DNA of 6,575 nucleotides from Eubacteriales bacterium (GTDB lineage Bacteria > Bacillota > Clostridia > Oscillospirales > CAG-272). The notes below the pieces were generated by a model. That model did not search any database, was not told where the DNA came from, and was given only the letters and a program-made list of their open reading frames with translations. The first letter of the stretch is position 1, and the number at the start of each line of letters is the position of its first letter. The DNA is taken from contig JAQVWU010000171.1 in the NCBI GenBank assembly GCA_028709565.1, forward strand, positions 1 to 6,575, read 5' to 3'. The position numbers were made by a program, and so were the translations under genes. Positions 1-5,371 of the stretch are shown here, piece by piece.

Positions 1-1
1 C

Positions 2-631
2 CTGACCGAGCCGCTTAAACCGCCCTTTCTGGCGCTGGTTGTTTCGGGCGGGCATACCTCGCTCATAGATGTCCGGGGCTATACCGATTTTATTACCGTC
101 GGCCGCACGCGCGATGACGCCTGCGGCGAGGCTTTCGATAAGGTGGCGCGCTGTATGGGATTGTCCTACCCCGGGGGCGCGGAAATGGACCGCCTGGCAT
201 CGGAGGGCAACCGGAACGCGATAAAGCTGCCCTCGGCAGCCATTGCCGGCGACACGCTGGACTTTTCCTTCAGCGGGCTTAAAACACACGTTATAAATTA
301 TATAAACACCTGCGGGCAGCGGGGAATGCCCTGCAAAACAGAGGACATTGCCGCTTCTTTTACCGCCGTTGTCACCGATTCGCTTATAAAGCGCATAGAC
401 GGCGGACTGCGCCTGACAGGATATGACACCGTCGCGGTATCGGGCGGGGTCGCGGCAAATTCGCATCTGCGTTCGGCCCTCAAAGACTATGCCGGACTCA
501 ACGGGCTCAGGCTGTTTATCCCGCCGTTATCGCTGTGCGGCGACAATGCCGCGATGATAGGCGCCCAGGGATATTATGAATTCCTTGCCGGCAATACATC
601 CGGTGCATCGATGAACGCCTATGCGGTATAA
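2..631 (+). CDS. tsaD: tRNA N6-threonylcarbamoyltransferase TsaD, C-terminal part (5' end outside window)
   Basis: TsaD transfers the threonylcarbamoyl group from threonylcarbamoyl-AMP to A37 of ANN-decoding tRNAs, working in the cytoplasm with TsaB and TsaE. The frame is open from base 2 to the TAA at 629-631 and gives 209 residues. The family is about 340 residues, so roughly the first 120-130, including the HxxxH metal motif, lie upstream. Counting from the first visible residue, the ASKHA-fold signatures are VSGGHTS (14-20), GRTRDDACGEAFDKVAR (34-50), YPGG (56-59), LDFSFSGLKTH (86-96), VSGGVAANSHLR (146-157) and CGDNAAMIG (179-187). Asp181 in the last motif corresponds to the conserved metal-binding Asp. 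An ATG at 143 is internal: conserved family sequence continues upstream of it. The next gene follows after 38 bases. Identification is secure; the truncation is only the window edge. Confidence 0.97.
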   Translation: MTEPLKPPFLALVVSGGHTSLIDVRGYTDFITVGRTRDDACGEAFDKVARCMGLSYPGGAEMDRLASEGNRNAIKLPSAAIAGDTLDFSFSGLKTHVINYINTCGQRGMPCKTEDIAASFTAVVTDSLIKRIDGGLRLTGYDTVAVSGGVAANSHLRSALKDYAGLNGLRLFIPPLSLCGDNAAMIGAQGYYEFLAGNTSGASMNAYAV

Positions 632-637
632 TATAAT
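627..637 (+). promoter_or_regulatory. possible -10 elements (TATAATATAAT) before the isocitrate dehydrogenase gene
   Basis: Two overlapping perfect TATAAT hexamers (627-632 and 632-637) lie across the tsaD stop codon in an AT-rich gap. At 16-18 base spacing upstream I find no hexamer resembling TTGACA, and there is no extended -10 TG. This is a weak promoter candidate, or simply AT-rich intergenic sequence. Confidence 0.25.
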
Positions 638-657
638 CAGAAACAAATTAATAATAC

Positions 658-665
658 AAAGGAAG
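658..665 (+). promoter_or_regulatory. ribosome binding site for the isocitrate dehydrogenase gene
   Basis: AAAGGAAG ends four bases before the ATG at 670. It supports that ATG as the start and gives the protein its roughly 45-residue N-terminal extension ahead of the conserved GDGIGP motif. Confidence 0.7.
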
Positions 666-669
666 AACT

Positions 670-1836
670 ATGAATTTAAAATACAACGCCGAAATCAAAG
701 CCGCTGCCGAAAAATTTGAGGAATTGCTGCGCGGACAGCTTGAGCGGGTGGAGCGTATAAACGCTTCCCGCGAAACGGTCGACTATGCCGCCCTTGATAA
801 AATAACAATAGGTATCTGCGGCGGAGACGGTATCGGGCCGGTAATAACCTCGGCGACCGCTTCCGTTCTGCGGTTTCTGCTTGCCGATGATATAGCAAGC
901 GGCAGGATTATAATAAAGAACATCGACGGACTGACCATTGAGAATCGCGCCGCGCAGAACAAAGCCATACCCGACGACGTTATGGAAGAGCTGTATAAAT
1001 GCGATGTCATTCTCAAAGGACCGACCACAACCCCCCGCGCCGGCGACGAGTGGCCCAATATAGAAAGCGCCAATGTGGCAATGCGGAAAAACCTCGACCT
1101 GTTTGCCAATGTGCGCCCCGTCCGGGTTCCCGATAAAGGAATTGACTGGACATTCTTCCGTGAAAATACCGAGGGCAGTTACGCCGTAGGCAGCCAGGGC
1201 ATGCATGTAACCGATGATTTGGCGATTGATTTCTGCGTTACCACCACCGAAGGCACCGAACGCATCGCCAGACTCGCCTTCGAATACGCTAAAAACAACG
1301 GCAAGAACAGGGTATCCATCATAACAAAAGCCAACGTAATCAAGACCACCGACGGCAAATTCCTGCGCATATGCGAGGAAATGGCTAAAGAATATCCCGA
1401 AATACACACCGACGAATGGTTTATCGACATCATGACCGCCAAGCTGGTGGACGAAAAACGCCGCACCGATTTCCGTGTGTTTATCCTGCCGAATCTTTAC
1501 GGCGACATTTTAACCGATGAAGCGGCTGAATTTCAGGGCGGGGTCGGAACCGCCGGTTCGGCGAATATCGGCAAACGTTACGCCATGTTCGAAGCCATTC
1601 ACGGTTCGGCTCCGCGCATGATGAAGGAAGGCCGCGGCATCTACGCAGACCCATGCTCCATGCTGCGCGCGCTGGCTCTGCTGCTGTCCCATATCGGATA
1701 TCAGACCCCGGCCGATAAACTGGACCGCGCCCTCGATATATGCATGTTTGAAGAGAAGAAACTCACCGTCACCGGACGCGCAGGCGGCGCAACCTGTGAG
1801 GAGTTTACAGAATACGTAAAAGGAAAACTAATCTGA
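670..1836 (+). CDS. isocitrate/isopropylmalate dehydrogenase family protein, probably isocitrate dehydrogenase
   Basis: Likely oxidises and decarboxylates isocitrate to 2-oxoglutarate with reduction of NAD(P)+, a cytoplasmic step that feeds glutamate synthesis. The 388-residue protein has a helical N-terminal extension (about 1-44), then GGDGIGP (51-57). The substrate motif SANVAMR (133-139) has the Ser, Asn and Arg expected for isocitrate enzymes rather than isopropylmalate enzymes. FFRENTEGSY (162-171) follows, then Lys220/Asn222 and the metal-binding acidic residues Asp253, Asp279 and Asp283 (NLYGDILTD). HGSAP (311-315) opens the cofactor loop. After HGSAP the loop reads RMMKEG, not the Asp usual in NAD enzymes nor the Lys-Tyr of E. 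coli NADP enzyme, so cofactor choice is not assigned. A related beta-decarboxylating dehydrogenase is the alternative. rex follows after 6 bases in the same frame, suggesting co-expression with the NADH sensor. Confidence 0.9.
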   Translation: MNLKYNAEIKAAAEKFEELLRGQLERVERINASRETVDYAALDKITIGICGGDGIGPVITSATASVLRFLLADDIASGRIIIKNIDGLTIENRAAQNKAIPDDVMEELYKCDVILKGPTTTPRAGDEWPNIESANVAMRKNLDLFANVRPVRVPDKGIDWTFFRENTEGSYAVGSQGMHVTDDLAIDFCVTTTEGTERIARLAFEYAKNNGKNRVSIITKANVIKTTDGKFLRICEEMAKEYPEIHTDEWFIDIMTAKLVDEKRRTDFRVFILPNLYGDILTDEAAEFQGGVGTAGSANIGKRYAMFEAIHGSAPRMMKEGRGIYADPCSMLRALALLLSHIGYQTPADKLDRALDICMFEEKKLTVTGRAGGATCEEFTEYVKGKLI

Positions 1837-1842
1837 TCAGAT

Positions 1843-2481
1843 ATGAAAAATACCAATCTTCCGTCTTCGGTACGCCGGCGGCTACCGCGTTATTACCGTT
1901 TTGCCCGCGAACTGCTGGGGGCCGATGTGCTGCGTATAAGCTCCGGTGAGCTTTCATCGATGATGGGCATCACCGCCTCGCAGATACGGCAGGATCTGAG
2001 TCTTGTCGGGGAATTCGGTCTGCAGGGTTACGGCTATAATGTCAAAGATTTGTACAGCGGTATAGGTGAAATAGTCGGTGCAAACCGCAATTATAACACC
2101 GTAATAGCGGGGCTCACCGGAATCGGGCTGGCGCTCGCGAAACATCCGGTGTTCGACCTGCGCTGTGTAACCCTGCGCGCCCTGTTTGACGACGCCCTCG
2201 CCGGGACCGAAACCGCGGACCTGACCGTGCTGCCCATGAGTTATTTTGAAAGATGGTGCACCGAAAACGAAACCGATATAGCCGTCCTTGCGGTTCCCCG
2301 CGAAATGGCGGTGGAAACCGCGGGGGCTGCGGTCCGTGCCGGTGTGAGCGGCATATGGAACTTTACGGGAGAGGATATTCGCGCCGACCGCGCAAAAAAC
2401 GATGTCGCGGTGGTTGACATTAACCTGCACGACTGCCTTATGGGTCTGTGCTGTGAGATTCATAACGGCGGCAGGCAGTAA
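1843..2481 (+). CDS. rex: redox-sensing transcriptional repressor Rex
   Basis: Rex is a homodimeric repressor that binds operators when NADH is low and releases them when NADH binds; it commonly controls fermentation and respiration genes. The 212 residues match the family length (about 210-215). The N-terminal winged helix (about 1-80) carries RRRLPRYYRF (11-20), RISSGELSSMMG (31-42), TASQIRQDLS (44-53) and GEFGLQGYGYNV (56-67), which are the DNA-reading signatures. A Rossmann domain follows (about 85-200) with GLTGIG (90-95) where the family normally has GxGxxG, so the second Gly is Thr92. FDD (115-117) is near the end of strand 2, and NFTG (173-176) matches the family NFAP region. The start is the first ATG after an in-frame TGA at 1834-1836. 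The nearest purine-rich stretch (1818-1827) is too far for a normal ribosome binding site, so translation probably depends on coupling to the gene before it. Confidence 0.95.
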   Translation: MKNTNLPSSVRRRLPRYYRFARELLGADVLRISSGELSSMMGITASQIRQDLSLVGEFGLQGYGYNVKDLYSGIGEIVGANRNYNTVIAGLTGIGLALAKHPVFDLRCVTLRALFDDALAGTETADLTVLPMSYFERWCTENETDIAVLAVPREMAVETAGAAVRAGVSGIWNFTGEDIRADRAKNDVAVVDINLHDCLMGLCCEIHNGGRQ

Positions 2482-2485
2482 ACTA

Positions 2486-2491
2486 TAAGGA
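2486..2491 (+). promoter_or_regulatory. ribosome binding site for the dnaD-like gene
   Basis: TAAGGA lies in the 18-base gap after rex, with an 8-base spacer to the ATG at 2500. It supports that start and indicates translation from a shared rex transcript; no promoter is visible in this gap. Confidence 0.6.
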
Positions 2492-2499
2492 CAAAACCC

Positions 2500-3492
2500 A
2501 TGAATATACGCATTAATTACGGGAACGATGTCTTCGCGCTCCCCCGGACCGCGGCGGATAACCTCGTTCAGGCCGACATGACCGACCTGAAGACCCTGAT
2601 TGTGCTGGCTTCCGACGCCGCCCTGCGCGAGAATTGCGACAGCGGGGAGATAGCCAAACGCGTCGGCTGCCGGCGTGACAAAGCGGAAACCTCGCTCCGT
2701 TTTTGGAGCGAAACGGGGGTTATCACACAGACCGAATCCGGCGATAAAATCGATGAGGAGAAAAGGATTGAAAAAGACGCCGGAGACGATAAAAAACCGC
2801 AAAAGAAACACCCCACCGACCAGGCTCCCGTTTATTCCGGCGACGAACTGAAGGTTATGCTGGACGAAAACGATGGCAGCCGCCGTAAAATGCTCGACGA
2901 GTGCCAGAATATTGCCGGAAAAATCTTCAATGTATTGGAAATCAATAAGGTGATAGCGATGTCCGAATATCTGGGGCTTGAAAACGAACATATCCTCATG
3001 CTCTTCGCATATTGCCGGGAACGCGGAAAAACATCGGTTCATTATGTGGAACGCACCGCATATAATCTTTACAATGAGGGTGTTGACAACCTGGCAAAGC
3101 TCGAAACGTATATCAAGAGAAAGGAAGCATACGAGAACGCGGAAGGAAAACTGCGGAAACTGTTTGGTTTCGGCGACCGCACCCTGACCCCGAGCGAACG
3201 CAGTTACATAAAACGCTGGACGACTGAATTCGGTTATCCGATCGAGATAATCGAAAGGGCTTACCAGATTATGATTGACAACACCCGAAACGGCAAGCTG
3301 TCCCTGGCCTACATGAACAGAATTCTGGACAACTGGCATACGGCGGGTTATACGGCAATCGACGAGATCGACGCCGCGCTGCTGGCATATAAGACCGGCA
3401 GAGAGCAGAGCGGCAAAAACGGGAGCGGCAGTTTTGATACCGATGAATTCTACGCGCTCGCGTTGAAAAAAAGTTATGAAAACGCAAAATAA
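2500..3492 (+). CDS. DnaD-domain replication initiation protein
   Basis: DnaD-family proteins act in Bacillota replication initiation and restart, remodelling DNA and helping recruit the helicase and its loader. The 330-residue protein begins with a winged-helix-like region (about 25-76: helices, then SGEIAKRVGCRRDKAETSLRF-like recognition segment and a turn at ETGVI). A charged, probably disordered linker rich in Asp, Glu and Lys follows (about 78-116). Then come two DnaD-type helical domains: about 128-207 (with EYLGLENEHILMLFAYC at 156-172) and about 216-285. The second carries the DnaD motif YMNRILDNW (271-279), the Y-x3-I-x3-W pattern used in DNA binding. The tail (300-330) is polar with no recognised motif. 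The helicase-loader gene is next, which is a common pairing in Clostridia and supports a primosome role. Bacillus DnaD is shorter and DnaB longer; I do not assign which this replaces. Confidence 0.9.
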   Translation: MNIRINYGNDVFALPRTAADNLVQADMTDLKTLIVLASDAALRENCDSGEIAKRVGCRRDKAETSLRFWSETGVITQTESGDKIDEEKRIEKDAGDDKKPQKKHPTDQAPVYSGDELKVMLDENDGSRRKMLDECQNIAGKIFNVLEINKVIAMSEYLGLENEHILMLFAYCRERGKTSVHYVERTAYNLYNEGVDNLAKLETYIKRKEAYENAEGKLRKLFGFGDRTLTPSERSYIKRWTTEFGYPIEIIERAYQIMIDNTRNGKLSLAYMNRILDNWHTAGYTAIDEIDAALLAYKTGREQSGKNGSGSFDTDEFYALALKKSYENAK

Positions 3493-3495
3493 AAC

Positions 3496-3518
3496 GACAG
3501 AAATAGACAGAAGACAGA
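3496..3518 (+). repeat. three GACAGA direct repeats in the dnaD-like/dnaC-like gap
   Basis: GACAGA occurs at 3496-3501, 3506-3511 and 3513-3518, start-to-start distances 10 and 7 bases. The middle copy overlaps the -35 hexamer of the candidate promoter. It could be a binding site for a regulator, or low-complexity purine-rich sequence. Confidence 0.4.
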
Positions 3519-3532
3519 TGGTTAAGTATAAT
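3504..3532 (+). promoter_or_regulatory. candidate housekeeping sigma promoter for the helicase-loader gene
   Basis: TAGACA (3504-3509, five of six matches to TTGACA) is separated by exactly 17 bases from a perfect TATAAT (3527-3532). This is the best promoter match seen between genes in the window and lies in the widest gap (60 bases). Transcription would be expected to start near 3539, leaving a leader of about 14 bases with the ribosome binding site at its very 5' end. It would let the loader and downstream genes be transcribed apart from the upstream genes. Confidence 0.6.
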
Positions 3533-3537
3533 GTATT

Positions 3538-3543
3538 GAAAGG
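3538..3543 (+). promoter_or_regulatory. ribosome binding site for the dnaC/dnaI-like gene
   Basis: GAAAGG stands 9 bases before the ATG at 3553. The codon directly before this ATG is an in-frame TAA (3550-3552), so no longer N-terminus is possible. Confidence 0.7.
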
Positions 3544-3552
3544 CAATCATAA

Positions 3553-4527
3553 ATGGCCTATAATCGTGATAACTATATCCGTGTAAAGCGGGAGTTCGAA
3601 ACGAAGTACGCCCGGGCGCGTGATGAAGCCCAGGAAAGGCGCGAGGAGCTGCATGCCCGCTTTCCCGAGCTGCGCCGCATAGATGACGCGCTCGCCGAAA
3701 CAGGTATGCGCGTATTCCGGGAAGCCATGGCGGGTAAGGAAGGTCTTGATGAACGGGTTGCCGCAATCCGGCGCGAAACCGAGGAACTGCAGGCGGTTCG
3801 CGGCGAATGGCTCCGCTATCACGGTTATCCCGAGGACTATACCGATGTAAAATATCAATGTGACCTATGCCATGACACCGGCAGCGTGGGATTTACCATG
3901 TGTACCTGCATGAAACGCGCCCTGACCATGGCGGGATACGAGAGTTCGGGTCTGGGCAGCCTGATAAAAACACAGAATTTCGAATCTTTTGACCTCTCTT
4001 ATTATAAAGACAACAAAAAGTCGCTGGACAACATAAAGCACATTCTGTCTGTCTGCCGCAGATACGCCGATGAGTTCGATACGGCCAGACGCACCAATCT
4101 GCTGCTGCGCGGCAATACCGGACTGGGCAAGACCCACCTGACCACGGCCATGTCCAAAGTGGTCATCGACCGCGGATACGATGTGGTTTATGACACCGCC
4201 CAGAATGTCTTTTCCGACTTCGAAAATGAACGCTTCAACCGCGGTTATAACGATGACGCCGAACGGCGCACCCCCCGTTATTTTGATTGTGATCTGCTGA
4301 TAATCGATGACCTGGGGTCGGAGATGACCAACCAGTTTACCATCTCATGTCTGTATAATATCATTAACACGCGGATAAATTATGAGCGTTCCATCATACT
4401 GAACACCAATCTGACCGCCGACGAACTGCGCCGCCGTTACAATGACCGCATAACCAGCCGCCTGTTCGGCGAATTTATGCTCCTCGAATTCACGGGAACC
4501 GATATACGCGCCAAAAAGCTGAGATAA
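3553..4527 (+). CDS. DnaC/DnaI-type replicative helicase loader ATPase
   Basis: An AAA+ ATPase of the DnaC/DnaI/IstB group that would load the hexameric DnaB/DnaC helicase onto origin DNA. The 324 residues start with an Arg/Glu-rich helical region (about 1-90), probably coiled, typical of the helicase-binding domain. A four-Cys cluster follows: C103-x2-C106 and C117-x-C119 (QCDLCHDTG, CTC), like the zinc site of Bacillus DnaI. The ATPase core has Walker A GNTGLGKTH (187-195), Walker B LLIIDDLG (248-255), sensor-1-like ILNTNL (282-287) and the basic RITSRLFG segment (299-306) with a likely arginine finger. The gene directly follows the DnaD-domain gene, and the two probably act together in primosome assembly. 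A transposase helper (IstB) is less likely: no transposase or inverted repeats are seen and the Cys domain fits DnaI. Confidence 0.93.
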   Translation: MAYNRDNYIRVKREFETKYARARDEAQERREELHARFPELRRIDDALAETGMRVFREAMAGKEGLDERVAAIRRETEELQAVRGEWLRYHGYPEDYTDVKYQCDLCHDTGSVGFTMCTCMKRALTMAGYESSGLGSLIKTQNFESFDLSYYKDNKKSLDNIKHILSVCRRYADEFDTARRTNLLLRGNTGLGKTHLTTAMSKVVIDRGYDVVYDTAQNVFSDFENERFNRGYNDDAERRTPRYFDCDLLIIDDLGSEMTNQFTISCLYNIINTRINYERSIILNTNLTADELRRRYNDRITSRLFGEFMLLEFTGTDIRAKKLR

Positions 4528-4563
4528 AACAATCGCCGATCCTGATAATAAATTTACATAAAC

Positions 4564-4567
4564 GGAG
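4564..4567 (+). promoter_or_regulatory. ribosome binding site for the PHP-domain gene
   Basis: GGAG with a 6-base spacer to the ATG at 4574 fixes the start, which places the metal-binding DLHVHT motif at residues 6-11, as expected for PHP proteins. No convincing promoter or terminator is seen in the 46-base gap (4528-4573). Confidence 0.6.
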
Positions 4568-4573
4568 TTTGTT

Positions 4574-5371
4574 ATGAAACTGACCGCCGATCTTCACGTC
4601 CATACGTTTTTATCCTCCTGCGCCCGGGCTGACGCGCTGCCCGAAAACTATCTCAAGCGCTGTCCGGAGGAAGGCATTACCACCGTCTGCTTTACCGATC
4701 ACTTCTGGGATGAAGGTATCCCCGGCGCGTCCGGCTGGTACCGACCTCAGAACCTGGCGCATGTCATGCGTCTGCGCGAACCCATACCGCCCGAATATGA
4801 GGGCATTCGCGTGCTGTACGGCGCGGAAACCGAATTCATCGGCAGCCGTATGAGCCAAACGGAGGGAGGTATTGTCGGCATTTCACCGCAGACGGCAAAA
4901 AACTTCTCTTTTGTATTGATCCCCGCGAACCACTTCCATATGAAGGGCTATACCATACCCGCTTCGGTGACCGACGCGTCGGATATACGCCTGTGGATGA
5001 TTGACAATTTCAACGAGGCGGCGCGGGTCAGTCTCGGCGTACCCACCGGCATAGCTCACCCCTTTGAGCCGATGGGCTTTGATAAAGCCGTCGCCCCGGC
5101 AATATTCGAGGCGATAACCGATGACGACTATCGCGGCTGCTTCAGCCTGGCGGCGGCGGAAGACAAGAGTATCGAGTTGAATCATTCGGTATTGGACAGC
5201 CCGTTTTACGAGGAGTATGTCCGCATCTTCTCAATAGCCCGGGATTGCGGCTGCGTTTTTCACACGGCCAGCGACGCGCATACCCCTGCTTCCTTTTCCC
5301 GCCATGATAGCATGGCGCGTTTCGCCGAAAGATGCGGCATCACCCCTGATCGTTTTCTGTCAATCAAATGA
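4574..5371 (+). CDS. PHP-domain metal-dependent phosphoesterase (histidinol-phosphatase-like)
   Basis: PHP domains are TIM-barrel-like folds that use a cluster of two or three metal ions to hydrolyse phosphoesters. The 265 residues carry the expected ligands in order: DLHVHT (6-11; His8, His10), FTDHF (40-44; Asp42, His43), GAETEF (83-88; Glu85), NHFH (119-122; His120), GIAHP (159-163; His162) and SDAHT (233-237; Asp234, His236). Glu201 in the IELNHS segment resembles the EINTS-like strand of related proteins. Length fits the histidinol-phosphatase HisJ/HisK type, but no histidine-biosynthesis gene is nearby, so the substrate is unknown; nucleotide or sugar phosphates are equally possible. 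The protein has no signal peptide and should be cytoplasmic. Its TGA stop overlaps the next gene's ATG, so the two are likely translated together. Confidence 0.88.
   Translation: MKLTADLHVHTFLSSCARADALPENYLKRCPEEGITTVCFTDHFWDEGIPGASGWYRPQNLAHVMRLREPIPPEYEGIRVLYGAETEFIGSRMSQTEGGIVGISPQTAKNFSFVLIPANHFHMKGYTIPASVTDASDIRLWMIDNFNEAARVSLGVPTGIAHPFEPMGFDKAVAPAIFEAITDDDYRGCFSLAAAEDKSIELNHSVLDSPFYEEYVRIFSIARDCGCVFHTASDAHTPASFSRHDSMARFAERCGITPDRFLSIK
5300..5317 (+). repeat. short perfect inverted repeat within the end of the PHP gene
   Basis: CGCCATG and CATGGCG form a 7-base-pair stem with a 4-base loop (ATAG). It lies inside codons for RHDSMAR, about 50 bases upstream of the cotH-like start. There is no T-tract after it, so it is not an intrinsic terminator. 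It may be chance, or a local RNA hairpin affecting the coupled downstream start. Confidence 0.3.

Noticed and set aside
632..669. Search for a Rex operator (TTGTTAA-type palindrome) before the isocitrate dehydrogenase gene.
   Set aside because: The gap contains ACAAATTAATAATACAAA-like AT-rich sequence but no inverted repeat matching the Rex consensus; none was found in the other gaps either.
676..1407. A 243-codon minus-strand open frame inside the isocitrate dehydrogenase gene.
   Set aside because: It lies wholly within a conserved plus-strand enzyme and has no recognisable motif.
2692..2711. Inverted repeat TCGCTCC/GGAGCGA with a T-rich loop in the DnaD-domain gene, resembling a terminator.
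   Set aside because: It is internal to coding sequence, and the T run is in the loop rather than after the stem, on neither strand in terminator position.
1954..3546. A 530-codon open frame on the minus strand across rex and the DnaD-domain gene.
   Set aside because: The plus strand here encodes two clearly recognisable proteins with ribosome binding or coupling signals. The antisense translation shows no domain I recognise and starts in the promoter gap. It is explained by the codon pattern of the plus-strand genes.
3553..4527. Possibility that the ATPase is an IstB-type transposition helper marking an insertion sequence.
   Set aside because: There is no transposase gene, terminal inverted repeat or target duplication, and the N-terminal Cys cluster and DnaD neighbour fit a helicase loader.
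4528..4573. Possible promoter or terminator between the helicase-loader and PHP genes (GATAAT at 4544-4549).
   Set aside because: No -35-like hexamer lies 16-18 bases upstream and no stem followed by a T-tract is present.
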